From assembly GCA_958299035.1 (NCBI GenBank), contig CATQJL010000001.1:12953834-13017833 (forward strand): 64,000 nt of DNA. The letters run 5' to 3'. The DNA comes from Cylicocyclus nassatus (taxonomy: Eukaryota; Nematoda; Chromadorea; Rhabditida; Strongylidae). The translations under genes and the position numbers were made by a program. The notes under the pieces were generated by a model. The model did no database searches. It was not told where the DNA came from and saw only the letters and a program-made list of their open reading frames with translations. How positions within the stretch are numbered: position 1 is the stretch's first letter; every line of letters begins with the position of its first letter. Of the stretch, positions 34,811 to 45,372 are shown in pieces.

Positions 34811-35873
34811 TTAGGTTGGCTAGCAGATAATTTTGTTTTGACATGCAACTTCGAAGCTCCACAAAAAACTCGGAGTACTTGCTCTGCAGCTGGGATTTTT
34901 TGTGGCGGGTAAAGCTTTTAATATCAAATACTCGTTATATAGACTTCTTAAAGGCACCGTCCACCCTAATTGAGGGTGTTGAGCTTTTGGCAAGATAGAA
35001 TGGTAGGGTCCCCTATCATTCCAATGCCCAAGTCGCGGCGCAAAATGCCGAAAGCGAGAAAGTCGCTTCGGAATAGCGAAGATGCACGAGGACCCCCATC
35101 AATGCCCGCCCTCCCCCCTCCATGCCCGCCCATTTGTGCGCGCCCATCCAATCACCGTTCCGGAAAGCCGGCCTGAGGGTTCTCTCTCAGGAACGGGGAT
35201 TGTTGGGGTTTTGCACATTCTGACTTCATATTCGGAATCAGAGACATGAGAAGGCCCTGAAGCGACAAAAACTTAGAAGTCAAAAATCTGGGTGGACGGT
35301 GCCTTTAAAGGTAGCTTAAGACAGTTATGACCTTATACGGCTAGCCTTTCAAAAAATCTCTTTTTTTAAATTTTCACGTTTTGTACTCATCTTGTAGTAA
35401 GTGCACAAACGAGTGATTCGGAAGCTGAACGCATACGACTTTGGCTACATGGCAAACCGCAATGGAGGCTGACTGTTGTTTGTGTATTTCCGCAACCAAA
35501 AGAGAATTCCAGGTTTCTGCGCGTAAAACTCTGTTTTGGGAAAGTTTAATTCGCTTAAATTTGGCTATCTATGGCCATGCAAATCCCTGAATATATCGAA
35601 ATCGTAAGTGTGCCTATCATTCATGCACTTTACACACAACTCCAGTTTGTTTATTAGAGCATGAATTTCCAAAAAAAAGTTGACGAAAAAATGACTTTTT
35701 TGCTTTGCTACACCATTTCGCTGTCAAAAAAAATTCTTTAAGCAATCAAAATTAATCTTCCAATTCTCCCTAATTTATTCTTTCGCATGATGCCATACAC
35801 TTATACACAAATCTATCCGTGACATTTCTACAAACCGTTAAAAACGACCGAAATTATTTTCTAGCCAACCTAA
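34811..35873. mobile_element. mariner-type MITE, ~1.06 kb, interrupted by another element
   Basis: Ends TTAGGTTGGCTAGCAGATAA and the complement of TTAGGTTGGCTAGAAAATAA. TA follows the right end and a mutated TG precedes the left. The interior is non-coding, and the TTAA element at 34952-35304 is inserted in it. Confidence 0.65.
34952..35304. mobile_element. TTAA-flanked MITE nested in the mariner MITE, 353 bp
   Basis: Inverted ends AGGCACCGTCCACCC and GGGTGGACGGTGCCT, with TTAA immediately outside on both sides (34948-34951 and 35305-35308). The GC-rich centre has CCCGCCCTCC/CCATGCCCGCCC repeats. It is non-coding and younger than the element it interrupts. Confidence 0.75.
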
Positions 35874-36256
35874 TATTTTGGATTACTCATCAGTTCTTAC
35901 CAGATAATCCTAAAAACAGCAGCATTCTGGCGTATGATTTCATCAAGCAGTGATACATGCTCAATCTACACAGCCACCAATGCAATTTTTATTTTAAGCA
36001 TTCAGATGTCTTAATGGTTCCAATGCTTTCAATCACAACATCATGTCTACTAATCTTTTGGCAAAATGGAATTTGACATTTCGTCAATATTACATGGGAA
36101 ACTGAGGTGAGGTATGCCGTACGGATCATGGTGACTGAATCAGCAGTTTCCAGGAACAAAATAAGATTTATAATTTCGAATAGATATCTTTACAAAAACG
36201 AGGACATAACTGAGGCATCAGATTTGCATTTCTCATAGACCATATCGAAATTTATT

Positions 36257-39200
36257 TTATTCTTTGCCCAGTTCAATCAAGTAAGCTAGGAGAGTTTTCA
36301 CTCCCTGCAGGTAATTCACTTTGTTGATCTTCTCGTTTTGTGAGTGAGCCATATCATCAGCAGCACCTAACGGTAGCAGGAGCACGCTCTTGCCCGTCAA
36401 GTCCTGAGTAGAAAAAATGTGTATTATAGCTAAAAGGACAAAGCTTACCTGGAATGTGAGTGTGATTGGAATGCTGCAACCTTCACGTATATAATCAGGA
36501 TCCACACCGTGCACTGTAAACGGTTTATGGTGTTTGTTCAGTTCAACTTATTATTACAACGGGTCTCTTACCTAACTTCATAGCTCGAGCTCCTGCTCTG
36601 AAATTGCTGTCATTGGTGTCAGCAACCCACGGCAAAGCATCATGACCTACGCGGGGACTAAAAAACTATCTATTAGTAAGTATTAGTACTATTAGTCTAA
36701 CTATCTATTATCTATTAGTTCATAACACACATGAATGGATATTTCTCACTTGAAGGTATTCGGCGATCCGCGTTTTCTCCATAAATCGTTGAGATAGTCG
36801 ACAACCATTTTATTTACCTGCAACAGGGTTAGTAATAACAAAAGGCATAGCCCCATAGAACCGTAAGTCTCTAACCTTCTCCGGTTTCATATCCGGTACG
36901 AGTCTGATTGAAAACTTTCCGATAACTTTGGAAGGTATAACAGTTTTCTCTCCAGCGCCCGAGAATGCTCCCTCAATTCCATGGAGCGACAGACTGAACA
37001 TACGTGCAAATTCCAAACATTTCAATTCAATATAAAATCAGTTCTACCAAGGTTCCCTCCATCGTCTGATGAGTAGAGTTTTCTTGTCTTCTGTGGGTAA
37101 TTTCTTTGCGCCAACACTTTCACGGAATTCGCTGACGTCAAAATCAATTTTTTCGTAAAGTTCATCCTCTTCTTTAGTCATCGGTGCAACTTCATCATAA
37201 ATGCCTGGAAAAATTCAATCTATGAAAGTAGGCTTTAGAGCCAGGCAGACTGAAGGCAAAGAGAGGAAGTTTTGTGAAAAAAAACGAACACAATATTTTA
37301 GCTTTAAAAGGTGCTTGTGAAAAATTCTCCCCTTTTTCAAACAAAGGCCTTATGCAGCCCAAGTAAGGAAATCTGAAAAACAAAATATTTGCCCGCAAGT
37401 AACCAAAAGGTTGAGGGTAAATATCTCGCTACTACTGCCCTTCATTTTGTTTCCAAAACACGAATTCCATCTGAATTTCTAGGGCTTGCTTAGCCTTATA
37501 AATTCAAACTTTTCCTTTTTGGTCCTTTTTCTTAGCTCAATTTGCTTTGCGATTCTTATCTACATACTCATAGAGCACTTTTTATCTATGGACTTTTACA
37601 TCGACTGAAGAAGAGTCTTAAGAGACATAAGAGTCATAAGTAACATAAGGATAGATGAACTTGAACTAATTATCACACAGGAAAAATATACTGGGAAAAA
37701 ATTCAAATCAAGTTTACCTGGGATAAGAATTCGATTATCAACTGAAGTTAATTGAGACATGATCCATACGAGATCTTGGAGTGGTTCATGTCTAAAATGA
37801 AATGGAAATGCTTGGTATCGATCCAGACGCATAGAAAACGTGAAAAATTATAAAAGTGGTGTGAATAATTCAGATGTGTGCAATTCTGGAATAGTTGAAA
37901 AAAAAAAGGCTTCAATGAGAAATATAGCTTTTCAGGGCTGGTCAGGAACAAAACGAATACTTCAAGTAACTGAACACTTTAGAAGAAGTTCGAAAGTCAT
38001 CTCGAACCAAAAATGTGGTTTTTTTCCAAAATTAATGGTTTCTTGATTTCTGATTTACTCCATTCAAAAGAGGAATCGTTTGGTCTTGTAGTCTTTTCCG
38101 CCGTGCTGAAGCATTGAAGGAGAGAGGACCAACGCATAACATGAAGAAACTCTCTAGATGATAAGTACGTGGTTATGTCATACTTCAACTTCTACAATAA
38201 ATAATCTGAATAAAAAGCTCAAGCGTTTTACAATGAATATGTCTATAGTGTGCTTATACAAGGTGACTTTTCAACACCAAAATTTGGAAAAACCAACTCA
38301 CACGACTCCTCCGTACACACCGGAATGGAGATCTTGCTGGATACCAGTAACCTCAAGTTTGAAAGATGTTATACCCCTAAATAATAGCTTAATGCCTATT
38401 TATTGGACATTCATCCTCTAAGCTTGCCTCAGGCCATGAGTAAGGCACGGCTTTGTTGTTCCCAACCAGTAACTATCCGAAATACAAACGAAATCAACAT
38501 CAGCCAGAAAAGTGTCCTTGCTCCGTTCTAAGAGCTCTGGTAAGCCTACTGAGCCGCTCTCCTCCATGCCTTCAAAGCAGAACTGAAACATTTGGTTATT
38601 AACGGCTTTTACTACCATTTTCTATGGAAAAACCAAACCTTGACATTAACAGAGATGTCCATCTTATGCTTTTGTAGCATTTCTATGGCATGTGCCCAAC
38701 ACAGTACTGGGCCCTTGTCATCAGAAGCTCCACGACCGAAAAGCTTCTCATCTGAAAGGTTCTTTTCGGATCCAATTTAACTGTGGTTCAAAAAATGTTT
38801 GGTTAGAAGTATGTCTTTCAATAGGTCAATAACATAAATTGATTCGGCATACAAAAAATTTTGCTGATTTATTTTTTCAAGCCGTATGCAGCTTGCGGAA
38901 GCTGCAAATATTCAAAAAATTTGGGAGAGGTGCAGTGATGCGTATTAAATTTTTTCAATCGGCAAATGCTCACTCTTTTCCGTTAGCACGAACGGTTCAG
39001 TATTCCAACCGTCACTTTTCTGCGCTGGTTGAACGTCTGAAATTTTGCATATCGTTAAAATTTCTCAAAAGGAAGCTCCTACAATCAAATAAGCAAACCT
39101 AAATGTCCGTATACTAGAACAGTCTTCTTTGACTTGTCATCACCGAGTTGCCCAAAAAGTACTGGAGGTAAGGGTAGCTGAAAATATGAAAGCAGATAGC

Positions 39201-41951
39201 TTTCCACCTAATGCATAAGGACTAGCCGTATGGCATTTTAGGTGGGTGGGCGGAAGGGGGGGGGGGGGAGGCGGATGAAGAGTTGTTCGCTCTTTTATGA
39301 CCGACTGTATGAAACGGCATGGAAAAGAGATATTGAAAACCAAAGTTTCAAAGCATCTTCCTGATTCAAGCGGGGGGGGAGGGGAATGAAATTTTCTCTG
39401 AATAAAGAAGGAGAGTGAAAACACATTAAGTCATTGAAGCAAGATCAAAAGTACCACTATTTTCACTAAATCTTAGGTTGAGGTTTAATTACCCAAGTTT
39501 GAGGAGTACGTTGTTGGTAATCCTAATGTGGTTGTGAACACTACGGACAAAAAACAAAGCATTTATATCTATAACCAGGACTCCGTGATTGTAGTGAAAG
39601 ATAAGGTGAATTCCATCACACTGGATAGTTGCAAGAAAACCTCCGTTGTGATTGATGCGATTGTAGCTCAATGTGAATCTATCAATTGTCAGAGCATTCA
39701 GCTCCAGAGCCTTGGGGAGGTGCCTACTCTTTCCATACAGAAGATCGATGGATGTCAAGTATATCTTAGCGAAGCCTCGAAGTGTGCAGAGATAGTCACT
39801 AGCAAGTCCAGTGAAATGAACGTGCTGATCCCTACTTCAGATGGTGATTTCACGGAGTTTCCTGTGCCAGAGCAATTCAAAACTACATTTGATGGGAAGA
39901 AACTGGTAACATGCGTGTCTGACATTGTCTGATGATAAACTCTTCATCCCGTAATATGTGTGACCTTCCTTACTCGTAATCTTTATTTAATACTACCCTT
40001 CGTTTTTTGTCATATTACTGCTTGTGCCTTTAGCAGCTCAAACTCAATTTACAATTCTTTCGGTTTCAATCCCAAAAGAGATCTGAAGTCTGAGGTGTGC
40101 GCCTAGCTTTGACATTAACTCCTGGTTGGACATCTGGCAATAGCATAAGCATAAGCGAGGTACTTTATCTACTTGCAGTTGTTGTCATGAATCGCGTTCC
40201 GTACTATCCATGCTTGTATTTTGTGTTAGATACAGATTCGCGCTCAATTTGCAACTGTTGTTATTATCTATCGCTATTGCTTGTAAATCTCAGCATTGTC
40301 GACAGGTAGCTAATCCTGTCTTTAGTAAATGGTTTTCAATCGAAAAAAAAAATCTGCCAAGCTTCTTTAACAATTCAAAGCCCACATTATCTTTCTTCCC
40401 TTTCCGCCCACATTTTATATCAGGAATTTTGCGCCAATGTTTCACTTCATATCGTAATAGAATATTTATACATTTTGTCCCAATTCAGCAAATAACGCCA
40501 CCGAAGCGTGAGCATATAAAAATTTGCACCATTGCTCCAAATATTCGAAAGTAATTTATATTGAGCTACTGTATGCCTCAGGCTTATACTGCACTTTCCA
40601 AGAATGTTAATTAACATTCTCATTCTCTTTATAATTCTGCTCATCTTCTGGATATTTAAAGAGACTACCTCTTTTCCGTCCACAGTTTGATGTCCTAAAT
40701 CTTCGAGAGTGCATTTTGCTCCCAGTTTCTCCAAGCGTTCCCTGTGCAAAGATTATTTTTGATGCATTTTGTGCTGCAAATTCATAAACTCACTTCATCC
40801 ATTTTATCATTTGAATGGTCTGAGGCCTCCGAGTTGGGTCGCCCGAAACACTGTCGATGGCCACGGCTTCAGCCAAAATTGCCTTGTAACGCTCATAGGA
40901 GGCATCGATGTCTCTAAATTTGATGAGGAGAATTGCCTTATGAATAAGGTTGGAAGAGTGGACGTTTTTGAATCTTTCACAACGTATTAAGAACTATTTT
41001 ATTGCTACCTATCACCACCCGTTGGTATATATCAATATGCGCAAAATATGAATTTTTCTGATTCGGTGTTCAACTGAGTTTATTCAAAAATTTGACTCTC
41101 TAGGAAGGTTTTTCTGAAGTAACATTTCCCAAAAAGGCCATATCTCCTTAATTAAAAATGAATTTAAAACGTTTGTCTCTGATTCTGTTACAAGCAGATC
41201 AAATATGGAACAACTAAAGAAAGATATTAAATGGAACAGACAGCATTACTACTCTAATGCGACCCCCCCCCCCGCCTCCTCCTCCCGCATTTTATGTGTT
41301 CGCGTCTGCTATGCGAATGCTGAAGAAGCCGTAAACACTACTTGCACTTGCGATGTACTGGAGGGTCCCACCATGATCGAATGCCAAATTCTGTCTCCAG
41401 TAACTCCCTAACGTGATGAGCGATAATGAGATTTATTTTTGTTTGACGAGATGGTAGCAATCGACACTTAGATCCCTTGTATGAGTTCCTAGGATCCCAA
41501 GGGTTCAATCAATATACAGAGGAATCTATTTGCCATATAAACTGCTGTTGGGGAAAAGGTTAAAGTTGTTTTCTTTACGTGCATCTGCTCTGTCATTGCT
41601 CACATGGAGAATTTTCCAAAACTTTATTCACGGCGATCTCAAATTACAATTTGTTGTGGCGGTGAAATGTTGTCAATGATTCGAAGCTTGTCGCTGAGAT
41701 AATCACGACTCAGAATTCCACTTATTTCTATTTATTCATTTCCACGTTTCATCGCTATCGGGACAACAAACGAAGTGTTTAGAATATTGAGCTGGTAGAA
41801 ACATTGGAATCAAGATAGGTGGATGAATACTACTATGAACTCCTTAGCTATCACAAGAGATTGTCAGAAGAACACGAAAAACAAAAATTCCCCAAACATC
41901 CACAGCAAAAAGAAAAGAAAAAACTCACTCAAAAACTTGCTTGAGAGACAT
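36257..41951 (-). CDS. CNDP2-type cytosolic non-specific dipeptidase, M20 family (15 exons, 471 aa)
   Basis: Exons: 41951-41929, 40913-40794, 40741-40669, 39177-39099, 39036-38974, 38751-38639, 38582-38428, 38376-38302, 37791-37718, 37204-37048, 36993-36876, 36817-36750, 36657-36572, 36513-36449, 36403-36257; all phases agree (1416 nt). The enzyme hydrolyses dipeptides in the cytosol using a two-metal site. Ligands and catalytic residues are all present: His97 and Asp99 (YGHLDVQPA), Asp131 (SDDKGP), Glu164/Glu165 (EGMEESGS), Asp193 (CISDSYW) and His443 (AHSQNEK), each two residues before the human equivalents. Length nearly equals human CNDP2 (475 aa). The short first exon reads MSLKQVFE. The intron after 38428 starts with GC rather than GT. 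The stop overlaps AATAAA, so the 3' UTR may be very short. Intron 3 contains the CAP exon on the other strand. Confidence 0.95.
38377..38427 (-). other. 51-bp GC-AG intron in the dipeptidase gene
   Basis: On the minus strand the donor is CTGAG followed by GCAAGC and the acceptor is TTATTTAG. Only this pair keeps phase (phase 2) between the exon ending CLTHGL and the exon beginning [15 protein letters not shown] is the usual form of rare GC donors. Confidence 0.8.
39498..39932 (+). CDS. orphan C-terminal exon of cyclase-associated protein (CAP/CARP domain), 144 aa
   Basis: After an AG at 39496-39497 a frame runs 144 codons to TGA. It carries the hallmarks of the CAP C-terminal beta-helix (CARP) domain: [70 protein letters not shown] binds actin monomers and recycles G-actin; this domain performs nucleotide exchange. 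The ORF is fully intact and well conserved, but no N-terminal CAP exons or start codon with good context are visible in the window. An in-frame TAA lies four codons before the exon, so it depends on splicing or is a duplicated fragment. It sits in intron 3 of the dipeptidase gene on the opposite strand. Confidence 0.75.
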   Translation, partial: FEEYVVGNPNVVVNTTDKKQSIYIYNQDSVIVVKDKVNSITLDSCKKTSVVIDAIVAQCESINCQSIQLQSLGEVPTLSIQKIDGCQVYLSEASKCAEIVTSKSSEMNVLIPTSDGDFTEFPVPEQFKTTFDGKKLVTCVSDIV

Positions 41952-42236
41952 TGTGGCGAGAGAATAAGCGTTTCTTATCAGCAGTAGAGATTGTATGCGA
42001 GTAAAGTTGGGTGATAAGACGATTGCGCGATAATTTGGCCAAGTTCTGGCGAAGTTTTAAAGATTTGTTCAGAAAAACTGAGAAATGAGAGGTAAAATAT
42101 TTACGATGTGGGCATTTTTAACAGTTTGGTCAGAACTTTTCCAAAATTCAGATTAAATCGATACGATGCGAAGTGATGGGGGTCAAGTGCAAACGTTCGT
42201 GGCAGCGGGATAGGATGATCTTTGAACGATCGGGAC

Positions 42237-43058
42237 CAGGGCTCGGCACGAGGTGGCTAGTTGAAAATGCAAAAAACGAAGTCCCCCTTGACTTTTGCGA
42301 ATTTTTACGCAGTCCCCTTTGACCCTAGACCAGGGCTCGGCACGAGGTGGCGTCCCGAAATTGCAAAAAATGAAGTCCCCTTTGACTTCAATAAAATTAC
42401 GATATCCGCCACGAGATATTCGAAGAGAAAATACATGAGAATGAACGGAACAAAGCAACAGCAGAAAAAAACGAAAAAGAATCATCGAACACTCGCGATG
42501 ATATTCATATTCTCCGGAAGCGGCATGATGTATCCATCGTGCAGCAATACGCGCCTAGAGCAGCCTTTCCGCGGCCATTCAAAATTTTCAAGGGGCTATA
42601 ACTAAGCGGGGAGAAGGGGGTTTGAGGCGGTTTAGGAACCAGTTTGTAGGGTTTGGGATGTAGATGAAAAGTATGTAAAGAAATTAGAAAAATTATGTGA
42701 GGGAGGAAAAATTTATGACTTTTTCTTTCCTAAGCCACCTCAGGTGGCTATCCAGGTGGCTTGAAAGCCACCTAACTCCGAAAAAAGTTGAGCATGCCTT
42801 TAGTTCACATAATTTTTTCATAATTTTTCATACTTAGTTTTAACTCCCCATTGTCCATTTACACACCTATTTTGGTGTCATTTCATCCTCACTTCGCTGT
42901 AAACAAACCTTTTGTTTATTTGCTGGCGGCATGCCGGCAGCGTGCCGGCCGCAGGTCGAAAGACAACGTTATGCTCTTCCGCAAAAACGATATCCCCTTT
43001 GCTTTTTCTCCAAAAACGATATCCAGCTTGCTTGCTAAGCCACCTGTGCCGTGCCCTG
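42237..43058. mobile_element. hAT-type MITE copy 4, 822 bp, with duplicated left end
   Basis: Perfect 8-bp duplication ATCGGGAC (42229-42236 and 43059-43066). The left terminus CAGGGCTCGGCACGAGGTGG occurs twice, at 42237 and again near 42332, so about 95 bp of the end is tandemly duplicated. The body is the reverse complement of the 33.9-kb copy, with high similarity around the GCCGGCATGCCGCC and AGCCACCTGAGGTGG boxes. Confidence 0.88.
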
Positions 43059-43066
43059 ATCGGGAC

Positions 43067-43761
43067 ATTTGTGGGAGAAGTTGGTAAAGAAGTTAGGAAA
43101 AATTTTTTAGTATCAGCTGGAAGTCCCATAAATTTGCACCTGTAACCTATATATATAGATCCTCTTTTAATTTCTCTTCAAACTTCAATACTAATATTTT
43201 TGCCATCGAATCTATTAGGTTGATCCATAAGTCTTGCACCAAACTATTTAAATCGCAAATTATTCCAATTCGATTAATTTCGTTCAATCAACGCTGCTTG
43301 AAGTGAGTAATTTTGAGGTTTCGAAATGTGCTTACAAAAATCCCTAATGACATATCATGGAGATACTAGCCGATAAAGTGGAAGCCAAATAGTGATCTCA
43401 AAATTTGGTTTCAAAAATGTTAAAAGGCTTGCCAAAATCTCAATTCGTTTTCATTGGTGGTTTTCCAACTTAATCTTTCTAACATATAGAGAAGCGTGCT
43501 GATAGGATGCATCTACAAATAGTCTGATTTTCAAGTTTTTCAGCCGAAGTTCGATTTTGTTTGTTATAGAAACAAACATTGGTTACCAGTTATGATAGAT
43601 ATACAATGTAAATCAAAAAGTTTTTCTTAACATTTTTGTATTATACTTTTTGTTGCGAGACTTACCTTATACATTATCGTTATTATTGATGAGGTTCGAT
43701 GTATTCATAGGTCGTTAACGAATTGCTTGCTAGTCTTGCAAAGCTTGGAAGACTTGTTTTT
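43067..43761. other. no gene supported; one mariner-like end
   Basis: At 43218 TTAGGTTGATCCATAAGTCT resembles a mariner left terminus following TA, but no matching right end was found downstream. The remainder is AT-rich and non-coding. Confidence 0.35.
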
Positions 43762-44001
43762 GAGAGCCTCGGGCAGAGTTCACGCGATTTCATCGTCGCG
43801 AATGATCGCAACAAGACAACTGTAACAAAATCATTGCATGCCGATTTTCTTGCATTTCGGTTGTGATAGTTTCCAACACTACTAGTCGGACTAACTATCA
43901 CAACGGGAATATAGGAAGATCATCGGCATACAATGAACTCGTAATAGTTGTCCTGTAGCAATAAATCGCGACTATCATCGCGTGAACTCTGTCCGGGGCC
44001 T
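43762..44001. mobile_element. MITE family B, copy 2
   Basis: Left end GGGCAGAGTTCACGCGATTT, right end CGCGTGAACTCTGTCCGGGGCC. It has the same ACAAGACAACTGT interior box as the copy at 9.76 kb. It is non-coding. Confidence 0.65.
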
Positions 44002-44486
44002 TAAGATTTCAAAGCAGCGGTAATTGTATTTATAGCAATTGCTGAATTTTTACTCATTCGCTGTTTGAATAAACTCATACGAGAGGATCATTGATTTGGG
44101 TTTGACGCAAAAGTTTTTCCCATAATCGCGGCTTTCCAAGCTGGTGATGGGAAAGATCGCAAGCATGGGATTCCGAGGTTTGGTGAAAAAAAAACGCTGG
44201 AAAGTCTGGCAAAATTTGACCTAGTGTTCAGTTTGCTTTTATGTTGTACACTGTTGGCTAAGATAATGGTGTCAAGCTTTCTTCGAACATGGTTCAGTTT
44301 CCTTACAAGAATTTTTGACTTTATTGTAGACAAAATTTGATGTGCATAACAAAACATAGCATGGATCCAAATAATGAAAGTTTTTGCTCCCCTTAGAACT
44401 TTCAACAACAGAAAGAAAGTTTAGAAAGTTCAGGAGTTTTTTCCTTCCGTTGCAGAACTTACTACGTATCATAGTGCTCGGGTAAA

Positions 44487-44719
44487 GGGCCGGGCATACT
44501 TCACGCGATTTTAGTCGCGGCGCGACTTGGCAATATTTTAACTATCCATAACTCATTGTAAGACATTTTAAATGTATGTACAGAGGATAGGGCATTTTAA
44601 CACTCCACGTAAGTGTTATACACACTGTGCATGTGCAGAATGCTAGTGTTGGATCTGAAGACTTTTGGCCAATTGCCAAATCGCGTCGCGACTGAAATCG
44701 CGTGAAGTATGCCCGCCCC
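44487..44719. mobile_element. TAA-type MITE family A, copy 3
   Basis: Left end GGGCCGGGCATACTTCACGC, right end CGCGTGAAGTATGCCCGCCC. The interior matches the other two copies in reversed orientation: the TTATGGATAG-like box precedes the GTGTGTATAAC box instead of following it. A TAA occurs near both ends. Confidence 0.7.
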
Positions 44720-44720
44720 T

Positions 44721-45362
44721 TAAATGAATAACTTTGAAGATCAGGCGATCCTCCTTCTTCGCTCCTCACTCGTGCCCAATTTTTACCATACTACATCGAG
44801 CTAAAAATCTGCTTCCACCACCTGTTCGTGCGAACTCAGATGTGGTTCCCAGTGAGCTACACATTATCTCATCCCTATATCCGTTCTTTCATTGATGCAT
44901 GGAAACATTGTGGTCGTCCTTTTTCCGGCAGTAATTGTTGCACTTTCAGCTCAATTTTCGGCTCCAAGAATATAAAGTAATCTAGCTGCAATTATTGGAC
45001 CAGCTTTGAGCCGAACATGACTCTGTGCTGACAAATTTGCGCTTTGCATGCACGACTGCTTAGCAAATTAACGGCCTCCAACGTCTCATAGCTTCGCCCA
45101 CATAGGCGTTGAGCAGATATGGAAATACAGACTCGAAGTCAGCATTCTATGCTGCATCTTATGGTATGCAGCTTGCTTGGATTCGTCACTTTTAATTCTG
45201 ACCATTCCCTTGTCAGGTGTTAGATTCCCACTGCATACATTCTGTATTCGGTGCGAAGAAATGCACGTTTCGTCTCTCGCAAAGTTGCAGCAAAAATAAA
45301 GCATCAGTATTAGTTCGAGCAGAGAAATATAAGTTTCTATGACCTCCTACAATATATAAATC
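44721..45362. other. no gene supported
   Basis: The stretch between MITE family A copy 3 and the 3' end of the VWA gene shows no recognisable domain or repeat. Confidence 0.3.
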
Positions 45363-45368
45363 TTTATT
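45363..45368 (-). terminator. polyadenylation signal AATAAA of the VWA gene
   Basis: AATAAA on the minus strand begins five bases after the TGA at 45373, implying a very short 3' UTR. Confidence 0.6.
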
Positions 45369-45372
45369 AAAA

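Noticed and set aside
38752..39098. Apparent loss of the exon carrying the dipeptidase VQPA region
   Set aside because: Direct joining of the flanking exons is phase-compatible but lacks 21 residues. Closer reading found a 63-nt exon (39036-38974) with good splice sites encoding [16 protein letters not shown], so nothing is missing.
44088..44472. 106-codon minus-strand frame near 44.1-44.4 kb as a transposase
   Set aside because: No DDE or helix-turn-helix signature could be read in any frame; its composition is ordinary for AT-rich non-coding DNA.
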